DNA of 7,433 nucleotides, taken from the NCBI GenBank assembly GCA_005800405.1, contig SYFN01000277.1:1-7433 (forward strand), written 5' to 3'. Positions 1-6,121 of this stretch are shown piece by piece. The DNA is from Burkholderiales bacterium. Its GTDB lineage: Bacteria > Pseudomonadota > Gammaproteobacteria > Burkholderiales > Burkholderiaceae_D. Below the pieces are notes generated by a model, which was given only the letters and a program-made list of their open reading frames with translations, had not been told where the DNA came from and searched no databases. The position numbers and the translations under genes are program-made. Each line of letters opens with the position of its first letter. The stretch's first letter is position 1.

Positions 1-421
1 GCTCTTCGCGCTCTTCAGGCATTTGCAAACGTTCTTTTTCTGGCGGGATCGTGGTGTTGACCAGGAAGGGGTTGATCGAGTGATACTGTTTGAAGAAGTT
101 CGTCATGTCGACGATCAGGTCGCGTATCACCGGAAGACCCGGCAGCGGACGCAGCACGATAGGCTGGGTCAGCTCGTTAAGATTGGTCGTACAAGCGAGA
201 CCGTTTTTGCCATTAATGTTCATAGCATCAGAACCGCACACACCCTCGCGGCAGGAACGACGCAGCGCCAGCGAATCATCGACATCCGCCTTGATACGCT
301 GAAGCGCATCCAAAAGCATCTTGTCCGTATCCTGGAGCGTGACCGTCAGGTCTTGCATGTAAGGCTTGGCGTCCTTGTCCGGATCGTAGCGATAGATCTG
401 AAATTTGACTGTGCGTGTCAT
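1..421 (-). CDS. sdhB: Succinate dehydrogenase iron-sulfur subunit SdhB (3' end outside window)
   Basis: This is the electron-transfer subunit of complex II, which passes electrons from the SdhA flavin through three Fe-S clusters to ubiquinone at the cytoplasmic membrane. The first 140 codons are present and the gene runs off the left edge; the family is usually about 235 residues. The visible part is the N-terminal plant-ferredoxin-like domain. The [2Fe-2S] ligand pattern is complete: C57, C62, D65 and C77 in CREGVCGSD...LAC, offset by two from the E. coli positions as I recall them. The later segment has the usual LVVDMTNFF-type stretch (here LIVDMTNFFKQY) and a LQMPEEREE stretch. The [4Fe-4S] and [3Fe-4S] cysteine motifs lie outside the window. 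The ATG at 421 starts 13 bp after the sdhA stop, with a weak AAGG upstream. It is the last visible gene of the sdhCDAB operon. Confidence 0.97.
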   Translation of the reverse strand, partial: MTRTVKFQIYRYDPDKDAKPYMQDLTVTLQDTDKMLLDALQRIKADVDDSLALRRSCREGVCGSDAMNINGKNGLACTTNLNELTQPIVLRPLPGLPVIRDLIVDMTNFFKQYHSINPFLVNTTIPPEKERLQMPEEREE

Positions 422-434
422 GGTATGTAAAGCC

Positions 435-2210
435 TTAGAAAGTGCGAGCCTTGGGCTTGAAAGTTTCAACGGTCAATGGCTGCATGACCACGGATTTGTA
501 ATCGAGACGGTTGCCTTCGGAGAACCATAGTGTGTGTTTCATCCAGTGCTCGTCATCCCGCTTTTCAAAATCACGGTGCGCGTGTGCACCTCGGGATTCT
601 TTGCGCGCAGCAGCCGACACGATAGTTGCCTTGGCTGTCTCGATCAGATTGTCCAACTCGAGTGCTTCGACCCGAGCGGTGTTGAATACCTTGGACTTGT
701 CCTTAAATGAGGCGTGCTTGCGACGCTCATCGAGCTGCATGATTTCTTTTGAACCCTGATCGAGCAATTCCTGAGTACGGAACACGCCGCAATAGTGCTG
801 CATAGTCTTACGGATGTCGTTGGCCACATCCTGCACGCGCTCCGAACCGGTTGATGCTTCGAGATGCGCAAGGCGCGACAGGGCCAGATCGGCACCATCC
901 GCAGGCAACGACTTGTGGCTCTGCTCCCTGAGTTTGCTCGCAACAATGTGGTTGCCTGCAGCGCGACCGAATACCAGCAGATCCAGCAGCGAGTTAGTAC
1001 CGAGGCGATTGGCGCCATGTACCGATACGCACGCGCACTCACCAATCGCGTACAGGCCGCGAACCACTTCCTGTCCGCCGTTTTTGGGCGCGACCACCTG
1101 GCCGTGGATATTGGTCGGAATACCACCCATTTGATAATGAATCGTCGGCACGACGGGAATCGGCTCTTTGGTTGCATCCACGTTGGCAAACTTGTGGCTA
1201 ATTTCAAGGATGGAGGGCAAACGCTTGCGGATGGTGTCCGCGCCGATGTGGCGTAAATCCAGAAGCACGTGGTCTTTCTTCGGTCCACAGCCACGGCCTT
1301 CTTTGATCTCCTGATCCATCGAGCGCGATACGAAGTCACGCGGTGCGAGATCCTTGAGCGTTGGTGCATAGCGCTCCATGAAACGCTCGCCTTCGCTGTT
1401 GATCAGTATCCCGCCCTCGCCACGCACACCCTCGGTAATCAGCACACCTGCGCCGGCAACCCCGGTCGGGTGGAACTGCCAGAACTCCATGTCTTCCAGA
1501 GGCAGGCCGGCGCGCGCCGCCATGCCCATGCCATCACCGGTGTTGATGAATGCATTGGTCGATGCCGCCCAGATGCGCCCGGCACCACCCGTGGCGAATA
1601 CGGTGGTTTTTGCCTCGAGCACCATGACTTCGCCGGTTTCCATTTCCAGCGCCACGACGCCAACGACATCACCCTCGGCGTCGCGCACGAGATCAATGGC
1701 CATCCACTCAACAAAGAAATGCGTCTTCGCGCGAACATTACGCTGATAAAGCGTATGCAGCATCGCATGACCAGTGCGGTCAGCTGCTGCGCAAGCACGC
1801 TGCACCGGCTTTTCACCAAAATTGGCGGTATGCCCACCGAATGGCCGCTGATAAATCGTGCCATCGGGATTACGATCGAAAGGCATGCCGAAGTGCTCAA
1901 GCTCGTAGACGACTTTGGGCGCTTCACGGCACATGAACTCGATCGCATCCTGATCACCGAGATAATCACTGCCCTTGATCGTGTCAAACATGTGCCAGTA
2001 CCAGCTATCTTCGGACATGTTGCCCAGAGAGGCACCGATACCCCCCTGCGCTGCCACCGTGTGGGAGCGCGTGGGGAATACTTTGGAAAGCACAGCAACA
2101 TTGAGGCCGGCTTCGGCGAGTTGAAGCGACGCGCGCATGCCGGAACCACCTGCGCCAACGATGACGGCATCGAAGCGACGCGAAGGAATGCTGGATTTGA
2201 TGGATGCCAC
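435..2210 (-). CDS. sdhA: Succinate dehydrogenase flavoprotein subunit SdhA
   Basis: This is the catalytic subunit of complex II: it oxidises succinate to fumarate on covalently bound FAD, on the cytoplasmic face of the membrane. The protein is 591 aa, normal for the family. The Rossmann dinucleotide-binding motif GAGGSG is at residues 19-24. The SHTVAAQGG motif carries the FAD-linking histidine at H50 (E. coli H45). Active-site residues align as H247 in FHPTG, E260 in TEGVRGEGG, the proton-shuttle arginine R291 in the PRD motif, H358 in HYQMGGIPT and R402 in [10 protein letters not shown]. All key residues are present. I chose a GTG start at 2210: it gives the standard N-terminus, has GGAG nine bases upstream, and lies 2 bp after the sdhD stop. 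The frame stays open to 2396, but that extension would lie over sdhD and has no family resemblance. Confidence 0.98.
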   Translation of the reverse strand: MASIKSSIPSRRFDAVIVGAGGSGMRASLQLAEAGLNVAVLSKVFPTRSHTVAAQGGIGASLGNMSEDSWYWHMFDTIKGSDYLGDQDAIEFMCREAPKVVYELEHFGMPFDRNPDGTIYQRPFGGHTANFGEKPVQRACAAADRTGHAMLHTLYQRNVRAKTHFFVEWMAIDLVRDAEGDVVGVVALEMETGEVMVLEAKTTVFATGGAGRIWAASTNAFINTGDGMGMAARAGLPLEDMEFWQFHPTGVAGAGVLITEGVRGEGGILINSEGERFMERYAPTLKDLAPRDFVSRSMDQEIKEGRGCGPKKDHVLLDLRHIGADTIRKRLPSILEISHKFANVDATKEPIPVVPTIHYQMGGIPTNIHGQVVAPKNGGQEVVRGLYAIGECACVSVHGANRLGTNSLLDLLVFGRAAGNHIVASKLREQSHKSLPADGADLALSRLAHLEASTGSERVQDVANDIRKTMQHYCGVFRTQELLDQGSKEIMQLDERRKHASFKDKSKVFNTARVEALELDNLIETAKATIVSAAARKESRGAHAHRDFEKRDDEHWMKHTLWFSEGNRLDYKSVVMQPLTVETFKPKARTF

Positions 2211-2212
2211 GA

Positions 2213-2578
2213 TTACACTCTCCAAAGAATCTGAACGGTCCAGCCGGCACATCCCACCAGCCAGAGTATCGTCAATGCCTGCAACAGCAGCCGTACCGCG
2301 ACTGGCTTCACATAGTCCATCCAGATGTCTCGCATGCCAACCCACACGTGGTAGAACAAGGAAAGGAAGGTCACGAATGCGAGTATCTTGAACCACTGCT
2401 GTGCGTACAGTCCGGCCCAGCCCTCATAGCTGAAGTCGGAAGCACCAAAGAAAAGCACCAGCAGTACTACCGTGAACACCGCCATTACGATTGCGGTAAC
2501 ACGCTGAGCAAGCCAGTCTCTCAATCCATAGTGCGCACCGACGACTAAGCGCTTGGGTCCGATGTTGTTGTTAGCCAT
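2213..2578 (-). CDS. sdhD: Succinate dehydrogenase membrane anchor subunit SdhD
   Basis: This is the small cytochrome b subunit that, with SdhC, anchors complex II and forms the ubiquinone pocket and heme b site. The protein is 121 aa with three hydrophobic membrane segments, at about residues 25-45, 61-83 and 95-117. The conserved [15 protein letters not shown] stretch places H77, the probable axial heme ligand (E. coli H71). It also places D88-Y89, the equivalents of the quinone-site Asp82-Tyr83, with the same eleven-residue spacing. The ATG at 2578 gives [14 protein letters not shown], the expected N-terminus. It follows the sdhC stop by one base and has GGAG nine bases upstream inside sdhC, so translational coupling is likely. 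The in-frame extension up to 2608 overlaps sdhC and was not used. Confidence 0.95.
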   Translation of the reverse strand: MANNNIGPKRLVVGAHYGLRDWLAQRVTAIVMAVFTVVLLVLFFGASDFSYEGWAGLYAQQWFKILAFVTFLSLFYHVWVGMRDIWMDYVKPVAVRLLLQALTILWLVGCAGWTVQILWRV

Positions 2579-2579
2579 C

Positions 2580-2984
2580 TCAGAATGCTCCGAACAGTTT
2601 GAGTGCAACCGTGAGCGTCAGTGGCACGCTCACCCAGAACACCACTTGGGCAGATTTGCGAGCTTCCTCTTTCGACAGGCCAATGTGCGCATCCATGATC
2701 AGATGACGTATGCCACCGAAAAAATGATGCAGATAGCCCCAACTGACTGCAAGGATGAGCAGCTTCACGAACCAATGACTCGTGAAGCCTTTGAGGGAGC
2801 CGAAGGAAATCTCGGATGTAATGCTGAGGTCGAAGAGGTAAAGAATGAAGGGCAGCAGCAAAAACATCATTGCGCCACTGACACGATGCAGAATAGACAC
2901 CACACCCGCAGCGGGCAAACGATAACGAATGATCTGCAAGACGTGAATGTTCGTGAAATGTCTCGGCGTGCTTGATTCAGACAT
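2580..2984 (-). CDS. sdhC: Succinate dehydrogenase cytochrome b556 subunit SdhC
   Basis: This is the large cytochrome b anchor of complex II, 134 aa. The family signature SILHRVSG is at residues 30-37; S30 and R34 correspond to the quinone-binding Ser27 and Arg31 of E. coli. The second signature, HHFFGGIRHLIMD, contains H87, the likely axial heme b ligand (E. coli H84), and H94. Three membrane segments are visible, at about residues 26-50, 70-92 and 112-131. The ATG at 2984 has a good AGAGGAAG ribosome-binding site four to five bases upstream. A TTG at 2999 in the same frame would place that site inside the coding region and was rejected. It is the first sdh gene and lies 121 bp downstream of gntR on the same strand, so it may be transcribed from its own promoter, from the gntR promoter, or from both. 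Confidence 0.96.
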   Translation of the reverse strand: MSESSTPRHFTNIHVLQIIRYRLPAAGVVSILHRVSGAMMFLLLPFILYLFDLSITSEISFGSLKGFTSHWFVKLLILAVSWGYLHHFFGGIRHLIMDAHIGLSKEEARKSAQVVFWVSVPLTLTVALKLFGAF

Positions 2985-3032
2985 GTGCTTCCTCTCCAAC
3001 GGTTTTCTGTGTCCAGTCCGCCAATAGTCGAG

Positions 3033-3068
3033 ATTCTATCTTTAAGTACAAACCGGGCTGCGTTTCAA
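3033..3068 (-). promoter_or_regulatory. Weak candidate promoter for sdhCDAB
   Basis: The 121-bp gap between gntR and sdhC is AT-rich in its middle. On the minus strand it contains TAGAAT (3033-3038), a 5/6 match to the sigma70 -10 box, about 50 bases before the sdhC start. No -35 box sits at the right distance from it. A TTGAAA (3063-3068) lies 24 bp upstream of TAGAAT, and 17 bp upstream of a poor TTAAAG. An activator-dependent promoter would fit this picture, but the call rests on short matches only. The large palindrome found upstream of gntR is not repeated here. Confidence 0.25.
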
Positions 3069-3105
3069 ACGGTGCATTTTGTTTGAATTATTGACAACAA
3101 TCGGT

Positions 3106-3891
3106 TCAGCTCAGCTCATTGTGATAATGGTGCTGCTCGGTGATGTAAATGGCACGACGCAGCTCCACAGGCCTGTCCCCATAGGTGAAGGCGACCCGCT
3201 CGACACTTAGAAGAGGCGTACCCGGCGCTACACCCAGCAAATCAACCGTTCCAGCGTCTGCCAGAATGGCTTTGAGCTTTTCCGAGGCACGCACCATAGG
3301 GGTGCCAAACTCAGTCTCGAACAAGCCGTACATCGGGCCTTTGTACTCGGCCAGCCGCTCCGCCGTGAGGCCTTTGAAGATCATACCGGGCAGCCAGATT
3401 TCTTCAAGAATTGTTGGTACGCCTTCAAAGTACTGCAGACGCCGGATGAAAACGACCGAGTCGCCAGATTTGATGTCGAGTACGCGCGCCACTTCGGCCG
3501 GCGCGCGCAGCCGCTTGACCTCGAAAATGCGGTTCTCGGGCTGGTGCGCCTCGCCTGCATCGGGCATCAGGCGCAAAAAACGGAACTGAACGCGAGCCTC
3601 ATGATGAGTCGCGACGAAGGTACCCTTGCCCTGGCGACGCACGACCAGGTTCTCGGCCGAAAGCTCATCGATCGCTTTGCGAACCGTGCCCTGACTCACC
3701 TTGTACCGGAATGCGAGCTCGACCTCGCTGGGGATGAGCTCACCGGGCTTCCACTCGCCGGATTGCAGGCTCTGCGTGATCAGCGCCTTGATCTGCTGGT
3801 AGAGCGGGCTGAATGTCGGCGATGCAGCGCCGGAACTGCCAGCGCTGGAGACTGAGCCGGGTGCAGCGGGCGGGGAAACGGTTTGATTCAT
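3106..3891 (-). CDS. GntR-family (HutC/FarR type, UTRA domain) transcriptional regulator
   Basis: This is a 261-aa DNA-binding regulator. Residues 1-28 are a Ser/Ala/Pro/Gly-rich, probably disordered tail. Residues 29-95 are a GntR winged helix-turn-helix, from PLYQQIKALI through PSEVELAFRYKVSQGTVRKA to the wing RRQGKGTFVATH. Residues from about 115 to 255 form a UTRA-type effector domain, with FIRRLQYFEGVPTILEEIWLP and a C-terminal RRAIYITEQHHYH. This domain order is that of the HutC subfamily, whose members bind small metabolites. The neighbours (sdhCDAB downstream, mdh divergent) suggest that it controls TCA genes, and the palindrome in its upstream region suggests autoregulation. Effector and sign of regulation are not evident. 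The ATG at 3891 has only a weak TTGGG site; a GTG at 3909 would add six residues and has no better site, so the start is uncertain. Confidence 0.93.
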   Translation of the reverse strand: MNQTVSPPAAPGSVSSAGSSGAASPTFSPLYQQIKALITQSLQSGEWKPGELIPSEVELAFRYKVSQGTVRKAIDELSAENLVVRRQGKGTFVATHHEARVQFRFLRLMPDAGEAHQPENRIFEVKRLRAPAEVARVLDIKSGDSVVFIRRLQYFEGVPTILEEIWLPGMIFKGLTAERLAEYKGPMYGLFETEFGTPMVRASEKLKAILADAGTVDLLGVAPGTPLLSVERVAFTYGDRPVELRRAIYITEQHHYHNELS

Positions 3892-3943
3892 GTTGCCCAA
3901 TTTCACCACAAATAAGCATTTAACGTCCAGAACATTGTGACGT

Positions 3944-3949
3944 ACTATA
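3944..3949 (-). promoter_or_regulatory. Candidate -10 box for gntR, overlapping the operator
   Basis: On the minus strand 3949-3944 reads TATAGT, a 5/6 match to the sigma70 -10 consensus, about 50 bases upstream of the gntR start. No convincing -35 box lies 16-18 bp further up; that stretch is taken by the AT-rich repeats. If the box is real, a protein on the palindrome would cover it directly, as expected for an autorepressed gene. Confidence 0.25.
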
Positions 3950-3971
3950 TCTTATATAAGATATAAGATAT
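3946..3971. promoter_or_regulatory. Probable GntR operator: perfect 20-bp palindrome plus a third half-site
   Basis: Positions 3946-3965 are a perfect palindrome centred between 3955 and 3956, with core ATCTTATATAAGAT. The right half, ATAAGATAT (3956-3964), is repeated at 3963-3971, giving three half-sites in 26 bp; the two direct copies are seven bases apart. GntR proteins are dimers that bind short inverted repeats, often AT-rich and often in their own control region. This element lies between the divergent gntR and mdh genes and ends three bases before the mdh -35 box. Binding by the adjacent GntR protein is inferred. A simple AT-rich curved region is the alternative, but a perfect 20-bp palindrome is unlikely by chance. 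Confidence 0.7.
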
Positions 3972-3974
3972 GCA

Positions 3975-4003
3975 TTGACAGATCAAAGATCTGCGCCTAA
4001 ACT
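3975..4003 (+). promoter_or_regulatory. Sigma70-type promoter of mdh
   Basis: A perfect -35 box TTGACA (3975-3980) is followed after exactly 17 bp by TAAACT (3998-4003), a 4/6 match to the -10 consensus. Transcription would begin near 4010 and give a leader of about 75 bases before the mdh ATG. The -35 box begins three bases after the palindromic operator, so a bound regulator could either touch RNA polymerase or block it. Confidence 0.6.
3979..3993. repeat. Inverted repeat CAGATC-AAA-GATCTG inside the mdh promoter spacer
   Basis: Six-base arms are separated by three bases and sit between the -35 and -10 boxes of the proposed mdh promoter. The sequence differs from the AT-rich palindrome just upstream, so it would suit a different regulator, or it may be chance. 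A protein bound here would be expected to block transcription initiation. Confidence 0.4.
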
Positions 4004-4084
4004 CGCAAGCAAGTTTTTTCTCGCATCAATTCGGCCGCAACACTGCGCCCACTCTTATTATTTCGACCACATTGGAGATTCAAC

Positions 4085-5074
4085 ATGGCCAAAGCCCCCA
4101 TGCGAGTTGCCGTCACTGGCGCCGCTGGACAGATCGGTTACTCACTCTTGTTCCGCATTGCGAACGGTGACATGCTCGGCAAGGACCAGCCGGTCATCCT
4201 TCAATTGCTGGAGATCGCGGACGAGAAAGCACAAAAAGCCCTGAAGGGCGTGATGATGGAAATCGATGACTGCGCCTTCCCGCTGCTCGCGGGCATGACC
4301 GCGCACTCTGACCCAATGACAGCGTTCAAAGACGTCGACGTCGCCTTGCTCGTCGGTGCTCGCCCCCGTGGCCCTGGCATGGAACGCAAGGATCTGTTGG
4401 AAGCCAACGCACAGATCTTTACTTTGCAAGGCAAGGCGCTGGATGCTGTCGCTTCACGCAACGTGAAGGTGCTGGTGGTCGGTAATCCTGCCAACACCAA
4501 TGCTTACATCGCAATGAAGTCGGCCCCTAGCCTGCCTGCAAAAAATTTCACCGCGATGCTGCGTCTGGATCACAACCGCGCGCTGTCACAGGTTGCTGCA
4601 AAAGCCGGCAAGCCGGTGGCTTCGATCGAGAAGCTGTGCGTCTGGGGCAATCACTCGCCAACGATGTATGCAGACTACCGCTTCGCAACGATTGATGGCC
4701 AGTCGGTCAAGCAAATGATCAATGACGACGCATGGAATAAAGACGTTTTTCTGCCGACCGTTGGCAAGCGCGGCGGCGCCATCATTGAGGCGCGTGGGCT
4801 CTCATCTGCCGCCTCGGCCGCCAATGCTGCTATCGATCATGTTCGCGACTGGGTGCTGGGAACCCATGGCAAATGGACCACGATGGGCGTTCCTTCCGAT
4901 GGCTCTTATGGTATTCCAGAAGATGTGATGTTCGGCTTCCCTGTCACCACCGAAAACGGCGAATACGAGATCGTTCAAGGCCTTGAGATCGACGCATTCT
5001 CGCAAGAACGGATCAACATCACACTCAAGGAACTGACGGAAGAACGTGAAGGAGTCAAACATCTTTTGCCGTAG
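4085..5074 (+). CDS. mdh: Malate dehydrogenase (NAD-dependent)
   Basis: This enzyme interconverts malate and oxaloacetate with NAD in the cytoplasm, the last step of the TCA cycle. The protein is 329 aa, the usual length for the betaproteobacterial form, which resembles eukaryotic cytosolic and plant NADP malate dehydrogenases more than E. coli Mdh. The nucleotide-binding loop GAAGQIG is at residues 12-18. Substrate-binding arginines are R95 and R101 in the mobile-loop motif [13 protein letters not shown], and R165 in LDHNRA. N137 lies in GNPANTN, and the catalytic Asp-His pair is D162 and H190 (WGNHSP). All expected residues are present. The ATG at 4085 has GGAG seven bases upstream. The gene is divergent from gntR and probably driven by the TTGACA promoter beside the palindromic operator, so it may share control with sdhCDAB. 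Confidence 0.97.
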   Translation: MAKAPMRVAVTGAAGQIGYSLLFRIANGDMLGKDQPVILQLLEIADEKAQKALKGVMMEIDDCAFPLLAGMTAHSDPMTAFKDVDVALLVGARPRGPGMERKDLLEANAQIFTLQGKALDAVASRNVKVLVVGNPANTNAYIAMKSAPSLPAKNFTAMLRLDHNRALSQVAAKAGKPVASIEKLCVWGNHSPTMYADYRFATIDGQSVKQMINDDAWNKDVFLPTVGKRGGAIIEARGLSSAASAANAAIDHVRDWVLGTHGKWTTMGVPSDGSYGIPEDVMFGFPVTTENGEYEIVQGLEIDAFSQERINITLKELTEEREGVKHLLP

Positions 5075-5095
5075 GTTGTGCCTTGAGTTGTAACG

Positions 5096-5125
5096 GGCGG
5101 CGGTCACATCCGGCCGGACGCCGCC
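5096..5125 (+). terminator. GC-rich hairpin after mdh, weak terminator candidate
   Basis: The arms GGCGGCG (5096-5102) and CGCCGCC (5119-5125) pair perfectly around a 16-base loop that itself holds the palindrome TCCGGCCGGA (5109-5118). The hairpin lies 21 bp after the mdh stop. It is followed by TGCGTTTGTT rather than a clean run of T, so intrinsic termination would be inefficient. It could also stabilise the mdh transcript end. Confidence 0.35.
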
Positions 5126-5154
5126 TGCGTTTGTTGGATATCTCTTCTCTCGCT

Positions 5155-5691
5155 ATGCATCCTTCCGATATTCTGTTTCAGGGAAAGCGTGTACGGGTAT
5201 CACTATCGGTTTGCAATAACTATGCAGGGTCGGAAAAGCCCTTGAAAAATACGCTAGCCCTCGACCCTTGCACCGACGAACCGATCAAAACGGATGCTGC
5301 ACCGCACGAAATCGAGAGTTCATCCGTGGTCGGCGAACCGAAATGTTCATCGCTTGGCATTAGGGATCCTCTGCTCGCTGACCGCAGCGCTGCTATTGAT
5401 TCGGTGACGAGCAGTCCGAATTCACCAAGCCATCTGCTGACCATGAATGCCAAAATGCAAATTGGTGCAGCCTGCCATGCGTCAGGCGAGATCGCGCCGC
5501 ATAATGCAGTGTCCAAGGTGTGCGATCCATCGGCGGCAACCCGCGATGCGCTCAAGGCTGCTGAACCGAGACGGGTTCAACGTAAATCAAGACTGCACAA
5601 CCGCGCGAGTGATCGCTACGACTTGACGGTTCTGCAAAAAGCAAAACGAGGCGGGCAGTCAATGCGGGAAGCGGCAGGTGCCCCAATGTAG
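5155..5691 (+). pseudogene. Shrunken, diverged remnant of a HpcH/HpaI aldolase (CitE-like) gene
   Basis: The frame from the ATG at 5155 encodes 178 residues. Three blocks resemble, in order, the CitE-like HpcH/HpaI aldolase that I recall lying after mdh in related Burkholderiales. The N-terminus (2-36) includes HPSDILFQGKRV and YAGSEK. A block at 98-119 reads NAKMQIGAACHASGEIAPHN, close to the family's RAK-IAAACHA-GK-P-H. A block at 146-168 reads RLHNRASDRYDLTVLQKAKR, close to the family's LHDRASYRY--VL-RA. Intact relatives are about 320-350 aa, so roughly 150 residues are missing. The loss is mainly the barrel segment after residue 40 and a piece near 137-145 where an HPSQ-type motif is expected. 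Weaker colinearity around 51-97 keeps E54 and D82, possible relics of metal ligands. No stop or frameshift interrupts the frame, and it is open back to 5083. There is no clear ribosome-binding site. A residual expressed protein of altered role is the alternative. The alignment is from memory. Confidence 0.55.
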
Positions 5692-5716
5692 ACAACCCAT
5701 AGTTTCTGGAGGTGTC

Positions 5717-6049
5717 ATGCGAAGCTCAATCCTCAGCGCAGTGATTGTTTTGTTGAGTCTAATGACATCCGATAGTGCTGTAGCGCTCGAAATGACATGC
5801 GAATACGGCGAGCACATGGCGATTTTCGGAGACGAAAACAGAGACAACATGATTGAGTTGCACTGGGGTGGTGACGCCTACCGGATGCAACGAGTTCCAA
5901 CGACAACAGGCGCGCATCGCTTCGAGCATTTCGATAGCGGCCTGATCTGGATCAGCATACCGGCGAAAGCCATGCTGTTGGACCGCAGGCTCGGCGCGCC
6001 GGTCGCGAACGACTGTCGCACCGGCGCCATGCAACGACAAAGACGTTAG
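5717..6049 (+). CDS. Small secreted protein, MliC/PliC-like (C-type lysozyme inhibitor fold)
   Basis: This is a 110-aa protein with a signal peptide: MRSS, a hydrophobic core at about residues 5-16, and a likely cleavage after AVA at residue 23. No lipobox cysteine is seen, so a soluble periplasmic form is expected. The mature part carries two cysteines, C28 and C100, spaced as in MliC-type domains. Between them is TTTGAHRFEHFDSGLIWISIPAKAML (residues 62-87, given here in parts: TTTGAHRF, then SGLIWISI, then PAKAML), which resembles the family pattern SASGxRY...xWxKGxxAxL. Such domains insert a loop into the active site of C-type lysozyme and protect peptidoglycan. The match is by pattern only, and the usual SxSG and KG residues are not exact. 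The ATG at 5717 has GGAGG four to five bases upstream, which fixes the start. It sits between the CitE-like remnant and acnA, has no TCA role I can infer, and ends in a basic RQRR tail. Confidence 0.6.
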   Translation: MRSSILSAVIVLLSLMTSDSAVALEMTCEYGEHMAIFGDENRDNMIELHWGGDAYRMQRVPTTTGAHRFEHFDSGLIWISIPAKAMLLDRRLGAPVANDCRTGAMQRQRR

Positions 6050-6121
6050 CGGGGAGTGACACTGATATCTGTTCCTCCCAGCTGAATTGAAGCAGGTTTT
6101 TCGGTTTGAAAAGGAGAGAAC

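Noticed and set aside
23..430. 135-codon plus-strand frame at the left edge
   Set aside because: It is antisense to sdhB, whose [2Fe-2S] motif is clear on the minus strand.
1269..2234. 321-codon open frame on the plus strand over sdhA
   Set aside because: It is entirely antisense to sdhA, whose motifs and active-site residues are complete. The antisense product shows no recognisable domain and no ribosome-binding site.
2211..2396. N-terminal extension of SdhA by 62 residues
   Set aside because: It would lie inside sdhD in another frame and is absent from the family. The GTG at 2210 has a good ribosome-binding site and gives the standard N-terminus.
3975..4244. Plus-strand frame overlapping the mdh promoter and mdh start
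   Set aside because: It is out of frame with mdh, starts inside the -35 box, and has no ribosome-binding site or domain.
5992..6029. GC-rich inverted repeat (GGCGCGCCGGT and ACCGGCGCC)
   Set aside because: It lies within the 3' coding part of the MliC-like gene, its arms are imperfect, and no T-run follows, so it is not called as a terminator.
6065..6072. ATATCT half-site like the GntR operator arm, upstream of acnA (a similar one at 5138-5143)
   Set aside because: Single six-base matches without a partner arm are expected by chance in a window of this size.
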